The notes: a model not told the origin generated them from the letters alone. Positions 8,875 to 17,623 are shown, numbered from the stretch's first letter. The stretch is DNA of 64,000 nt from a bacterium (GCA_017744355.1 JAGIBK010000004.1:124001-188000); one strand, 5' to 3'. Numbers and translations: made by a program.

Positions 8875-9072
8875 ATGCCTGTCCCAAAGAAACAGCCCAT
8901 CCCCCCGTTCAACCAGGCGCGGCTCGAAGCCGAGACCGACGACCTCGAGGAGTTCGTCGCCGAGATCCCCTTGCGCCGGGACGACGCGCAAGGGGCCGAG
9001 ATCGTCAGCGGCCGCGAGGTGCACGACGAGCCGCCGCAGCGCGATCGCGCCTACCGGAACCTGAACGAGTAA
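8875..9072 (+). CDS. small acidic hypothetical protein
   Basis: 65-residue hydrophilic, acid-rich protein (ETDDLEEFVAEIPLRRDD). The ATG follows an excellent GAGGAGG ribosome binding site, with a sigma70-like promoter upstream and a strong hairpin downstream, so it is a real monocistronic gene despite its size. No signal peptide, membrane segment or cysteine is present; it is probably cytosolic and partly disordered. I do not recognise the family. An in-frame upstream start overlaps the promoter and is rejected. Confidence 0.65.
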   Translation: MPVPKKQPIPPFNQARLEAETDDLEEFVAEIPLRRDDAQGAEIVSGREVHDEPPQRDRAYRNLNE

Positions 9073-9087
9073 GGCTCTCACAACAGC

Positions 9088-9115
9088 AGCGCCCCCTCGC
9101 GTGCGAGGGGGCGCT
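9088..9115. terminator. bidirectional hairpin between convergent genes
   Basis: Perfect 13-bp inverted repeat (AGCGCCCCCTCGC / GCGAGGGGGCGCT) with a tight centre, lying between the small plus-strand gene and the minus-strand amylase gene. Confidence 0.7.
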
Positions 9116-9127
9116 TGTGTGTTTGGG

Positions 9128-10648
9128 TCAGCGGCGCGCCGTGGCCGGCATCAGGATGATGCCCTGCCTGGGGGCGAGCTTGAGGGGCACGTGGCCCTGC
9201 TGGACCGTGTAGCTCCGTCCGGTCAGCGGGTCGCTCAGCTTGGCCCCGTCGGCGAAGGCCGAACTGACGTCGAGCGACCACTCGCGCGTGTCGGTGCTGT
9301 TGTTGAGCATCACCGCCACCTTGTCCTTGCCCAGCTCGCGGACGTAGCCGAAGAGGCCAAGATCGTTGTGGCGGCGGATCGAGCGGAAGGCGCCGGTGCG
9401 CAGGGCGGGCGTGGCGTTGCGCAGGGCGATGAGCTGCTTGTAGAAGCCCAAGAGATCTCGGTTCTGCTTGCCGGCGTTCCACTCGAAGGCGCGGCGGTTG
9501 TCCGGGTCCTTGCCGCCCTGCATGCCGATCTCGTCGCCGTAGTAGACGACGGGCGCGCCGGGGTAGGTCATCTGGAAGAGGACCGCGAGCTTGAGCTTGT
9601 TCACGTCGCCGCCCGCCTCGGTCAAGAAGCGCGGGACGTCGTGCGAGCCCAGGATGTTGAACATGGCGCCGGTGATCTCGGGGGCGTACTTCTTGCGCAG
9701 CGTTTCGAGGCCCCAGTCGAAGTGGTCCACGTTCATGGTGCCATGCGCGAAGAAGTCGAGCATGTGCTTGCGCCAGACGTAGTTCATGACGCTGTCGAAC
9801 TGGTCGCCCTGCAGCCAGCGATCGGCGTCCTCCCAGATCTCGCCCACGATGTAGGCGTTGGGGTTGATGGCCCGCGCCTTCTTGCGGAAGGTGCGCCAGA
9901 AGTCGTCGCTGTCGATCTCGTTGGGCACGTCCAGGCGCCAGCCGTCGATGCCCTGCCTCAGCCAGTGCTCCTCGACCGAGAAGAGGTACTTCTGGACCTC
10001 GGGGTTGCTCGCGGCGCGCAGCTGGGGCAGGGTGCCGAAGCCCCACCAGGCGTTGTAGTTGGGCTTGGGCGTGGTGGTGACGGGGAAGCCCCAGATGGTG
10101 TACCAGTTCCAGTAAGGCGACTTCTCGCCCTTCTCCTTGGCGTCCTGGAAGAGCGGGCTGTCATCGCCCGTGTGGTTGAAGACCCCATCCAGCATCACCT
10201 TCATGCCGAGACCGTGAGCGGCCTTGAGCATGCGCGCGAAGGCCGCGTCACCGCCGAAAGCCGGATCCACGTGCATGTAGTCCCGGGTGTTGTACTTGTG
10301 GTTGCTGCTGCTCGCGAAGATCGGATTGAAGTACAGGGCGTTGACGCCCAGCTCCTTGAGGTAAGGGAGCTTCTGGGTCACCCCGTCCAGGTCGCCGCCC
10401 ATGAAGTTGTCGTAGGTCGGCGTCGCGCCCCAGGGCTCGCTTCCCTTCGGGTCGTTCGCGCGATCGCCGTTGGCGAAGCGCTCGGGGAAGATCTGGTAGA
10501 TGACGGCATTCTTGGCCCAGTCGGGCGTCCCCGAGAGGCTCTGGGCGCGCACGCCCTGGTCCTCGGCCCCAGCACGGAAGGGGGTCATGCCGCACCCCGA
10601 CAGCAGGATCGCCCCTGCGAGCAAGGCCTTCCCGAACCGCTTGCGCAT
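9128..10648 (-). CDS. GH13 alpha-amylase family lipoprotein (neopullulanase/cyclomaltodextrinase-like)
   Basis: 506-residue lipoprotein (lipobox LSGC, Cys19) with a complete GH13 (beta/alpha)8 domain. Conserved regions: DGVFNH (154-159); GWRLDVPNE with nucleophile D240; GEIWEDA with acid/base E270; and GSHDVPR with D337. The start YQIFPERFANGD and the stretch LPYLKELGVNALYFNPIF are typical of the GH13_20-like maltodextrin-degrading enzymes. The protein lacks the N-terminal beta domain that cytosolic cyclomaltodextrinases use for dimerisation, which fits a surface-exposed monomer. The start is supported by AGGAGA eight bases upstream. Likely role: breakdown of external alpha-glucans or maltodextrins; exact specificity cannot be read from the sequence. 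All catalytic residues are present. Confidence 0.93.
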   Translation of the reverse strand: MRKRFGKALLAGAILLSGCGMTPFRAGAEDQGVRAQSLSGTPDWAKNAVIYQIFPERFANGDRANDPKGSEPWGATPTYDNFMGGDLDGVTQKLPYLKELGVNALYFNPIFASSSNHKYNTRDYMHVDPAFGGDAAFARMLKAAHGLGMKVMLDGVFNHTGDDSPLFQDAKEKGEKSPYWNWYTIWGFPVTTTPKPNYNAWWGFGTLPQLRAASNPEVQKYLFSVEEHWLRQGIDGWRLDVPNEIDSDDFWRTFRKKARAINPNAYIVGEIWEDADRWLQGDQFDSVMNYVWRKHMLDFFAHGTMNVDHFDWGLETLRKKYAPEITGAMFNILGSHDVPRFLTEAGGDVNKLKLAVLFQMTYPGAPVVYYGDEIGMQGGKDPDNRRAFEWNAGKQNRDLLGFYKQLIALRNATPALRTGAFRSIRRHNDLGLFGYVRELGKDKVAVMLNNSTDTREWSLDVSSAFADGAKLSDPLTGRSYTVQQGHVPLKLAPRQGIILMPATARR

Positions 10649-10717
10649 GCGTCGCTTCTCCTAAAACGATCTTAAACGTGACTTAAGAATATTTTAGGAG
10701 CTGCGACGCAGATCTTG

Positions 10718-12418
10718 CTAGCGGAGGTTCCACTTCCCCTTGAGATCGTAAACGAAGTCCCCCTGGGCCATGGGGGATTCCCCGTGGAAGAGGGCGTAGT
10801 CGTAGGGACCCACGTTCATGCCGAAGAGGCCGGGAATCCCCGCATCCTCGCTGCTGGTGACGATCCGCATGGGCAGGTTCGGATTGTAGGGGTTCGAGAA
10901 GGCAGTGATCAGGCGCAGGTTCTTGCCCACGAACTGCTTGTCGCCCAGCTGGATCGTATCCTTCGTGACCTTGAGGGGGATGTACTTAAGCAAAGCCGCC
11001 AAGAAGGGGTTGGACCAGGGGGTTCCGAAGACCACGAAGGAGACCTTGGCGGGATCCAGGGTCGCGGCCTGCTCGGGGGTCACGATCGCCACGTCCTGGC
11101 CGAAGCGCTTGCGGAAGAAAGCCTTGGTCTCCTGGAGCGACGCTTGGGTCGCCGCGCGTACCTTGGCATCGGCGGGGGTCGGCGCCACCAGCACCGTGGC
11201 GGGCAGGAAGCGACGGTCGTTGGCACGCGGGATCGGCCCCTGGAACGAGCGGTAGCGCTTGGCCACGTCGTCGGCCGCTCCCATGTCCTTGAGGTAGGCG
11301 AGCTTGGCGGTGGTCTGCGGCAGGAAGGCTCCCAGGTTGGGATAGGTCGCGCGGTTGGCCTCGTAGTTCGCCAGCTGGGTGAAAATCTCGCGCACGTAGG
11401 CGAAGCCCGTGCGCTCGTTGGTCCGCAGGGCGACCTGGGCCTGCTTCACGTCGCCGTCCGCCTGCTGGAAGCGCGCGTCCACCGCACGCAGCAGGTGCTC
11501 GGCCACCGCCTCGGGCCAGTCGAGGCAGCCGGCGGCCTTCATGTCGTCGGTCACGGGCGTCATGAGCTCCTTGCTGAGCGCCAGGTCGCGGGCGTGAACG
11601 GCGAGCAGGCCAGGCAGGATCGCATGGCCGAAGGCGTGCGCGAGGCTGCGTCCGAAGTCCGAGGCCTCCACCTTGAAGTCAGGCAGCTTGTCCTTGGTCA
11701 CCCCCTCGGGCCGCAGCACGACAAGGGGGCCGTCCTCGCCGGTCTGGGCGAGCAGCGCCTCGCCCGAGGCATCGCGCGGAGCCATCGGGGCGAGGAGGAC
11801 GGTGAAACGGGGGTAGGTCACGCCGTAGAAGCCTTCGACCCGGCTCTTGGGGTCGGCCTTGGCCACCGCCTGGGCGACCTTCGCCTCCAGCTTGGCGTAG
11901 GCGGGGCGGCGCGCAGTGTAGAAGGCCATGAAGCCCGAATCGGCTGCGAACTGGCGCAGGTGAGCACTCAGGGTGCCGGCAGCCTCACTGCCGCCGAGCG
12001 AAAGGGCCAGCCCGGAGGGGATGGGGCTCGCGCCCGAGAGGGTGGAGTCGAGGGTCAGCGCAAGGCGCAGCAAGGGGCGTAGCCCCGCCGGCTCGGCCTT
12101 GAGGTAGGCGCTGACGGCCTCGACCGCCGGATGCGCGGCATGGCGGGCGAAGGTCTGCTGCACGTCGAGGGCGTAGGCCGAGGGGGCGACCTCCGCGTTC
12201 TCCTTGCCCCAGGCGCCCAGCGCGATGAGGGCCGTGACGAGCTCGATCTGGGGCTCGACCCGGACCTCGATCGCGGTCGCTTCGCTTCCCGGCGCGCGCA
12301 GCTCGATCCCCGAGGGATCTGGCAGAGGCACGGGAACGGCCTCCTGGGCGAGGGCAGGGGCGATGGGCAGGACGAACATGGCGGCCAACGCGGCGGCCGC
12401 CCAGGGCCGGGACTTCAT
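10718..12418 (-). CDS. secreted protein with degenerate HxxxH motif (DUF4932-like?)
   Basis: 566-residue exported protein. The ATG at 12418 sits after GGAGGTTGC and opens a signal peptide ending ALA-QEA. The mature part has no recognised catalytic site. At residues 261-265 it reads HAFGH (LAHAFGHAILPGL), which resembles the HExxH zinc motif but with Ala in place of the catalytic Glu. It is followed by a WPEAVAEHLLRAVDAR helix that could supply the third ligand position. This recalls DUF4932-type proteins, whose helix usually reads HEF.H. I infer a catalytically dead metalloprotease fold or a changed chemistry. It is divergent from the KDPG aldolase gene and is followed by an AT-rich gap of about 70 bp containing the amylase start region. 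Family assignment is tentative. Confidence 0.7.
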   Translation of the reverse strand: MKSRPWAAAALAAMFVLPIAPALAQEAVPVPLPDPSGIELRAPGSEATAIEVRVEPQIELVTALIALGAWGKENAEVAPSAYALDVQQTFARHAAHPAVEAVSAYLKAEPAGLRPLLRLALTLDSTLSGASPIPSGLALSLGGSEAAGTLSAHLRQFAADSGFMAFYTARRPAYAKLEAKVAQAVAKADPKSRVEGFYGVTYPRFTVLLAPMAPRDASGEALLAQTGEDGPLVVLRPEGVTKDKLPDFKVEASDFGRSLAHAFGHAILPGLLAVHARDLALSKELMTPVTDDMKAAGCLDWPEAVAEHLLRAVDARFQQADGDVKQAQVALRTNERTGFAYVREIFTQLANYEANRATYPNLGAFLPQTTAKLAYLKDMGAADDVAKRYRSFQGPIPRANDRRFLPATVLVAPTPADAKVRAATQASLQETKAFFRKRFGQDVAIVTPEQAATLDPAKVSFVVFGTPWSNPFLAALLKYIPLKVTKDTIQLGDKQFVGKNLRLITAFSNPYNPNLPMRIVTSSEDAGIPGLFGMNVGPYDYALFHGESPMAQGDFVYDLKGKWNLR

Positions 12419-12541
12419 GCAACCTCCGGAGGGCGGGATTGGGGCGACGTCTAGGGTTTCGTACCCCAGAAGGGCCCAAATCATCCCTCCGTCGCTTTCT
12501 GCTAGAATCGAAACGCCCTTTTGCCCGCTTCAGGAGACCCC

Positions 12542-13168
12542 GTGCGCCAGCGCCTCCTCGCCTCGATCGAACGTACCCGCCTCTTCGGCGTGATCCGCGC
12601 CAAGGACGCCACCGAAGCCGTCTGGGCCGCCCAGGCGGCCATTGAAGGCGGTCTCGAACTGCTCGAGATCACCCTGACCACGCCGGGGGCCCTCGACGCC
12701 ATCCGGACCCTTTCCGAAAGCGGCGCCCTGGTCGGGGCGGGCACGGTGCTCACGCGCGACGACGCGCACGCAGCCATCAAGGCGGGCGCCGCCTTCGTGG
12801 TCTCGCCCCACACCGACGCGGCCGTCGTCGCGGCCTGCCGTGAGGCCGGTGTCTGGGTAGCCCCGGGGGCCGCCACCCCCACCGAGTTGCTCGCCGCCCA
12901 CCGCCTGGGGGCCGACTGCGTCAAGGTCTTCCCCGCCGAGGCGCTCGGCGGGCCGCGCTACCTGAAGCTGGTGCGGGACCCCTTGCCCTTCTTGCCCCTG
13001 ATGCCGACCGGTGGGGTGGATGCGAGCAACCTCGCTGCTTACCTGGCTGCGGGGGCCGTGGCCGCGGGCGTGGCCACCTGCCTCTTCGACCGCGAGGCCG
13101 TCGCGCGCCGCGATGCCGGCGAGCTGGCGCGTCGCGCCGCCGAACTGCTTGCGATTGCTCGCTCCTGA
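12542..13168 (+). CDS. eda: 2-dehydro-3-deoxyphosphogluconate (KDPG/KHG) aldolase
   Basis: 208-residue class I aldolase cleaving KDPG to pyruvate and glyceraldehyde 3-phosphate, the last step of the Entner-Doudoroff pathway. The Schiff-base lysine is K128 in CVKVFPAE, the conserved Glu is in LEITL (E42), and the phosphate-binding MPTGGV segment is intact. The GTG start is preferred because CAGGAG lies 6-11 bases upstream; a longer TTG reading would start before that site. A TAGAAT box lies about 34 bp upstream. No edd (6-phosphogluconate dehydratase) lies nearby, so the partner enzymes must be elsewhere or the enzyme serves uronate/hydroxyglutarate metabolism. Confidence 0.93.
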   Translation: MRQRLLASIERTRLFGVIRAKDATEAVWAAQAAIEGGLELLEITLTTPGALDAIRTLSESGALVGAGTVLTRDDAHAAIKAGAAFVVSPHTDAAVVAACREAGVWVAPGAATPTELLAAHRLGADCVKVFPAEALGGPRYLKLVRDPLPFLPLMPTGGVDASNLAAYLAAGAVAAGVATCLFDREAVARRDAGELARRAAELLAIARS

Positions 13169-13282
13169 GCGATTGTTTAGAAACGATTAAACCCCTTTGA
13201 AATGATCGTTGCCTACCGCCAGAAAACCCTTGCTCGCGGGCATAACACGGTAGCAACGCCCCGATGAGGTGAGGACCCGACC

Positions 13283-14095
13283 ATGGCGATGATCGACGGC
13301 AACGGCAACCCCCAGCGCTTGGGACGCCCCACGGGGCCCATCAAGCCTCGCACCCTGACGCTCGACTCGCCTCCCGAGGCGCCCAAGTCCGAAGCCGCCG
13401 CCAAGCCCAAGACCGACCGCCTCAAGGTCGAGAACCGCCCCACCAGCGATCAGGACCGCCTCAAGGCGGCGGTCGCGGCCGCTCAAGCCGCAGGCGCTGC
13501 CGCCCCGGCCGCGAACGGCGGCAAGGCCAAGGCCGCCGAGGCCGCCAAGCCCAAAGAAGAAGACAAGCCCGTCAGCAAGACGGTCGCCGATGCCGTGGGC
13601 GCGGTCGACGGCCTCAAGGAAGGCGTCAAGATCGCCTCGAACATCGACGAGCTCGAGAAGCTCCCGCTGCTCGGCCGCTTGATGCAGCGCGGCGGCCGTG
13701 CCGGCAGCATCGGGGGCTTCTTCGCGCGTAGCCGCGCAGGGGCTGCGATCGCCCACGCCATGGAGAACGGCAAGTACGTGGCCCCCATGGTCAAGGGTCT
13801 CGGCCGCGTGGCCCCCATCGCCGGCGCGGTGGTCGCGGGCTTCGACATCGCGGACGCCGTCAAGACCAACAAGGACCCCAAGGCGAGCGGCACCGAGAAG
13901 GTGCTCGCCAACGCCAAGGCTGGCCTCTCGGCCCTTTCGGCCGCCGCCGGTACCGCGGCCCTCTTCCTCGCCCCCACCGGCATCGGCGGGGCCATCGCGG
14001 GCGGCATCGCGCTGGGCGCGGGCCTGCTGTCCATGGGCGCCGACCTGATGCTGGGCAAGGTCCGCAACGATCGCAAGAAGGCCGAACAGCACTAG
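13283..14095 (+). CDS. orphan protein with disordered N-terminus and hydrophobic helical hairpin
   Basis: 270 residues in two parts. Residues 1-105 are Pro/Lys/Ala-rich and probably disordered (opening MAMIDGNGNPQRLGRPTGP). Residues 105-265 are helical, Gly/Ala-rich and hydrophobic towards the end (APIAGAVVAGFDIADA and a long Ala/Gly/Leu segment around 215-255). There is no Sec signal, although a membrane-inserting C-terminal hairpin seems possible. This layout recalls pore-forming or effector-like proteins exported by non-Sec routes, but that is only a resemblance. GAGGTGAGG precedes the ATG, and a strong terminator follows, so it is monocistronic. I do not recognise the family. Confidence 0.65.
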   Translation: MAMIDGNGNPQRLGRPTGPIKPRTLTLDSPPEAPKSEAAAKPKTDRLKVENRPTSDQDRLKAAVAAAQAAGAAAPAANGGKAKAAEAAKPKEEDKPVSKTVADAVGAVDGLKEGVKIASNIDELEKLPLLGRLMQRGGRAGSIGGFFARSRAGAAIAHAMENGKYVAPMVKGLGRVAPIAGAVVAGFDIADAVKTNKDPKASGTEKVLANAKAGLSALSAAAGTAALFLAPTGIGGAIAGGIALGAGLLSMGADLMLGKVRNDRKKAEQH

Positions 14096-14114
14096 CGCGC
14101 TACGCGTCCCCTTC

Positions 14115-14147
14115 GGCGCCCCCCGTCACGGGGGGCGCCTTCGTTTT
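14115..14147 (+). terminator. rho-independent terminator
   Basis: 12-bp G/C inverted repeat (GGCGCCCCCCGT / ACGGGGGGCGCC) followed by TTCGTTTT. A TACAAT -10-like box for the next gene begins at 14153, right behind it. Confidence 0.8.
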
Positions 14148-14194
14148 GGCGTTACAATGGGAGGATTCGCCCCCCTTCTCGGATTGGAGATGCC

Positions 14195-15049
14195 ATGCAA
14201 CTCGGCAAGATTCGGCTCCGCTGGCTCAGCGACGGCGAGTTCAAGCTCGACGGCGGCGCCATGTTCGGGGTCGTCCCCAAGACCCTCTGGACCAAGCGCT
14301 ATCCCTGCGACGAGCACAACTACATCCGGCTCGCGCTCAACACCCTGCTGATCGAGACCCCCGACGCCACCATCGTGGTGGACACCGGCTACGGCAACAA
14401 GCTCACCCCCAAGCAGCAGAGCATCTTCCAGCTCAAGCAGCCCCCCACCCTCCGCGAGAGCCTCGAAGCCGCGGGAGTGGATCCGGCCAAGGTGGACTAC
14501 GTCCTCTACTCGCACATGCACCACGACCACGCCGCGGGCGGCACCTACCGGGACGAGGCGGGCGAGATCAAACCCACCTTCCCCAACGCCAAGCACGTCA
14601 TGCAGCGCGCCGAGTGGGAGGAGGCCCTTTCCCCCAACATCCGCTCGGCTCACGCCTACTGGCCCGAGAACTGGCAGGTCATCGAGGCCGCCGGCCTCAT
14701 CGACCCCGCGGACGGCGAGCGCGAGATCGTGCCGGGGGTGAAGGTGGTCCTCACGGGCGGCCACACCAAGGGCCACCAGGCCATCCTGATCGAGTCCGAG
14801 GGCCAGACCGCTCTGCACCTGGGCGATTTGCTGCCCACCCACGCTCATCTCAACCCCCTGTGGGTGATGGCCTACGACGACTACCCCATGGACTCGATCA
14901 CCGCCAAGGCCCACTGGATCGGCCGCGCCAAGGCCGAGGGCTGGTGGCTGACCTTCTACCACGACCCCGAGATCCTCGCAGGCGTCTGGGACGAGGCGGG
15001 CAACCTGGTCCAGCGCGTGAACGCCGAGGAAGCGATGGTGCGCGCATGA
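14195..15049 (+). CDS. MBL-fold metallo-hydrolase (lactonase-like)
   Basis: 284-residue metallo-beta-lactamase fold hydrolase. The di-zinc motif HMHHDH lies at 107-112, with further ligands expected in GGHTKGHQ, LHLGD and the late FYHDPE histidine, the pattern seen in AHL lactonases, RNase Z-like and glyoxalase II-like families. The N-terminal loop with an MFGVVPKTLW segment is typical of the AHL-lactonase-like branch. The ATG is placed by TTGGAGA. Its stop overlaps the start of the next gene (ATGA), so the two are coupled; the FAH-family partner suggests a small catabolic module for ring-opened or ketonised acids. A quorum-quenching role is possible but unproven. Confidence 0.85.
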   Translation: MQLGKIRLRWLSDGEFKLDGGAMFGVVPKTLWTKRYPCDEHNYIRLALNTLLIETPDATIVVDTGYGNKLTPKQQSIFQLKQPPTLRESLEAAGVDPAKVDYVLYSHMHHDHAAGGTYRDEAGEIKPTFPNAKHVMQRAEWEEALSPNIRSAHAYWPENWQVIEAAGLIDPADGEREIVPGVKVVLTGGHTKGHQAILIESEGQTALHLGDLLPTHAHLNPLWVMAYDDYPMDSITAKAHWIGRAKAEGWWLTFYHDPEILAGVWDEAGNLVQRVNAEEAMVRA

Positions 15050-15801
15050 CCCGCTTCATCCGCTTCGAGCTGGACGGCGCCCCAGCCTGGGGCGAGACCG
15101 ACGGAGAGACCGTGACGGTCCTCGACGGGAGCATCGGCGCCTTCACGGCCACTGCGCGGAAGGTCCAATTCGAGGGCCTTCGCCTGCTGGCTCCCGCCAC
15201 CCCGGGCAAGATCCTCGCCGTGGGCCTCAACTACCGCTCGCACCTGCAGGGCCGCCCCGCCCCCGCGCGCCCCGAGCTGTTCTATAAGCCGCCCTCGGCC
15301 CTCGTCGGCCCGGAGGAGGCCATCCTGCTGCCGCCGGACGCCGCCGATCCCCACTTCGAGGGCGAGCTGGTGGTCGTGATGGGCAAGCGCGCGCGGCACG
15401 TCAGCCCCGAAGAGGCGCGGTCGTGCGTCTTCGGCTACACGGCGGGCAACGACGTCAGCGATCGTCAGTGGCAGGCCAACGATCGCCAGTGGTGGCGGGC
15501 CAAGGGCTGCGACACCTTCGCCCCTTTGGGGCCGTGGATCGTCTCCGCCCTTTCGCCGGACGCGGTGATCCGCACGCGCGCAGGCGGCGAAGTGTACCAG
15601 GAGGCGCCCCTCTCGGATCTCATCTTCGACGTGGCGCAGGTGGTCAGCTTCGCCAGCCGCTACCTGACGCTCGAAGCGGGGGACCTCATCTTCACCGGCA
15701 CCCCCGGCCACACCCGCGCCATGCAGCCCGGCGAGACCGTCGAGGTCGAGGTCACGGGCCTGGGCACCCTGCGCAACCCGGTGAGGCGGCTCGAAGCCTA
15801 G
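15046..15801 (+). CDS. fumarylacetoacetate hydrolase (FAH) family protein
   Basis: 251-residue member of the FAH/HpaG superfamily, which hydrolyses, decarboxylates or isomerises 2-oxo acids with a divalent metal. Core features: KILAVGLNYRSH, the metal-binding E..E..D set (FEGELVVVMGKRARH and GYTAGNDVSDRQWQ) and the C-terminal GDLIFTGTPGHT. The typical substrate-loop KGCDTFAPLGPWIV is present. The ATG overlaps the MBL stop by 4 nt (ATGA). At its other end the TAG shares the four bases CTAG with the stop of the convergent GGDEF/EAL gene. Start choice is forced by the overlap; longer readings run through the MBL gene. The substrate cannot be told. Confidence 0.88.
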   Translation: MTRFIRFELDGAPAWGETDGETVTVLDGSIGAFTATARKVQFEGLRLLAPATPGKILAVGLNYRSHLQGRPAPARPELFYKPPSALVGPEEAILLPPDAADPHFEGELVVVMGKRARHVSPEEARSCVFGYTAGNDVSDRQWQANDRQWWRAKGCDTFAPLGPWIVSALSPDAVIRTRAGGEVYQEAPLSDLIFDVAQVVSFASRYLTLEAGDLIFTGTPGHTRAMQPGETVEVEVTGLGTLRNPVRRLEA

Positions 15802-17477
15802 ACCTTATGCGCCGCGCGCAGGAGGGCGCCGAACTCCTCGGCGGGTACCGGGCGGCTGAAGTAGTAGCCCTGGTACCCGTCGCAGCGGCGTTCTCTCAGG
15901 AAGTCGAGCTGCGCGCGCGTTTCCACCCCCTCGGCGATCACCTTCATGCCGAGGCTGTGCGCCATGGCGATGATGGCCGAGGTAATCGGGGCGCCGTCCT
16001 CACCCGAAGTGATGCCTCGAACGAAGCTCTGGTCCACCTTGAGGGTGTGCAGGGGAAAGCGCTGGAGGTAGCTCAGGGACGAGTAGCCGGTCCCGAAGTC
16101 GTCCACCGAGAAGAGGATGCCGATCCGGCTCAGCTCCTGCATCACCTCGGCGCTGGCCTCGACGTTGTCCATCAGGATGCTCTCCGTCAGCTCCAGATCG
16201 AGGCACGTCGGAGGGATGGAGGTCTCGGCGAGGACCCGCTTGACCAGCTCTGCCAGGTTCTGGCGCTTGAAGTGGCGTCCCGACAGGTTGACCGACATCC
16301 GCACGTCCCCCAGACCCTCCTGGGCCCAGCAGCGCTGCTGGAGGCAGGCGGCGCGCATCACCCACTCGGTAATGGGAACGATCAGGCCACACTCCTCGGC
16401 GAGTGGGATGAACTTGGCCGGCGAGATCATCCCGAGCTGGGGGTGATGCCAGCGGATGAGCGCCTCGGCCCCGAAGATGCGCCCGCTCTCGAGACAGACC
16501 TGGGGCTGGTAGTGGACGGTCAGCTCATGGCGCTCCAGGGCATGGCGCAGCTTGTGGCCGAGTACCAAGCGATCCGTGGTATCCTCGCTCAGCCCGAGGT
16601 GATACAGACAGTAGGCGTTCCGCTCCTGCTTGGCCCGATCGAGGGCGACCCCCGCGCAGCGCATGAGGGCATCGGGGTTCTGGGCATCGGCGGGAAAGCG
16701 CCCGACTCCGATGCTCGCCGTAAGGTAGACCTCGTGGCCGTCCACCATGAAGGGTAGCGAGAAGACCTCCTGAAGGCGCTGCGCCAAGGCCTCCGCGTCC
16801 TGGGCGTCGCCGAAGGCGAGGACGCCGAATTCGTCGCCGTCGAGGCGCGCGACCGTTCCCCCGAGCGGGAGCGCCGCTTGCAAGCGGACGGCCACCTGGC
16901 AGAGCAGGCGATCCGCCATCGGGTGTCCGAGGGTCTCGTTCAGGGGCTTGAATCGGTCCAGGTCGAGCACCAGCAGCATCACGGACTGGTCGAGCGACTC
17001 GGCGTGGATCAGGGCCTCGGCGAGGCGCTGGCGCAGACTGAAGCGATTGGGCAGACCCGTGACCCCGTCGTGGAAGCGCGCGAACTCCAGCTCGGCCTCT
17101 GCCCGCTTGCGCGGGGTGATGTCCATGAGACTGCCGAGCAGATAGGGGCAGTCCCCCTCCGGCGTGACGATGGGCGAGATGACCGCTTCGAAGGTGCGCC
17201 CCTCGGGAGCCGACACCTCGTAGACGATCGAGCGCTTGGCCTTGAGGGCCTCGGCAAACTTGCCGAGCAAGTAGGGACGCGCCGCCGGCGGCAGGACGTC
17301 CACGACCCGCCGCGAGAGGACCTCTTCGAGCGAGAGGCCCGCATGGCGCAGGTAGGCGTCGTTGACCGCCCGGTAATGGTAGTCGCCCCCCTCGACCGAG
17401 ACCACGAACAGGGGATCGGGGTAGGCCAGGAAGATGAGCTCGAAGAAGGGGGCCAAGGCCTTGTCGATGCCTTCCAT
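15798..17477 (-). CDS. PAS-GGDEF-EAL c-di-GMP phosphodiesterase
   Basis: 559-residue cytosolic c-di-GMP protein without membrane segments. Residues 12-125 form a PAS sensor. Residues 130-300 are a GGDEF domain whose signature reads DGDEF (213-217), so the first Gly is Asp. Residues 305-555 are an EAL domain with E338-A339-L340 and the remaining catalytic set intact (VNLSGRHF, ELTES, DDFGTGYSS, LKVDQSF, IAEGVET). I infer that phosphodiesterase activity dominates and that the GGDEF part is regulatory (GTP-sensing) or weakly active. GGAGG precedes the ATG. Its stop overlaps the convergent FAH gene by four bases. Output is likely control of motility, biofilm or surface proteins. Confidence 0.93.
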   Translation of the reverse strand: MEGIDKALAPFFELIFLAYPDPLFVVSVEGGDYHYRAVNDAYLRHAGLSLEEVLSRRVVDVLPPAARPYLLGKFAEALKAKRSIVYEVSAPEGRTFEAVISPIVTPEGDCPYLLGSLMDITPRKRAEAELEFARFHDGVTGLPNRFSLRQRLAEALIHAESLDQSVMLLVLDLDRFKPLNETLGHPMADRLLCQVAVRLQAALPLGGTVARLDGDEFGVLAFGDAQDAEALAQRLQEVFSLPFMVDGHEVYLTASIGVGRFPADAQNPDALMRCAGVALDRAKQERNAYCLYHLGLSEDTTDRLVLGHKLRHALERHELTVHYQPQVCLESGRIFGAEALIRWHHPQLGMISPAKFIPLAEECGLIVPITEWVMRAACLQQRCWAQEGLGDVRMSVNLSGRHFKRQNLAELVKRVLAETSIPPTCLDLELTESILMDNVEASAEVMQELSRIGILFSVDDFGTGYSSLSYLQRFPLHTLKVDQSFVRGITSGEDGAPITSAIIAMAHSLGMKVIAEGVETRAQLDFLRERRCDGYQGYYFSRPVPAEEFGALLRAAHKV

Positions 17478-17623
17478 GCAGCAGCCTCCAAGCGTTCGCG
17501 AACGGGCGCAGAAGCTAGCTTACGCATCGGACGGAAGTCCCACTTGGGACGTTGGTCCCGAGTTTCGGTCAAGAATCGTCAAGCGGGGGGCATGCGCCCG
17601 TGCGCGGGGCGCTGGGCGGGTGC

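Noticed and set aside
9101-10675. Long plus-strand open frame opposite the GH13 gene
   Set aside because: Antisense to a gene with all catalytic motifs and a lipobox; its own translation has Val/His/Gly bias and no motif.
14195-15801. Quorum-quenching lactonase operon
   Set aside because: The MBL fold fits, but nothing specific to acyl-homoserine lactones can be seen; recorded only as a possibility.
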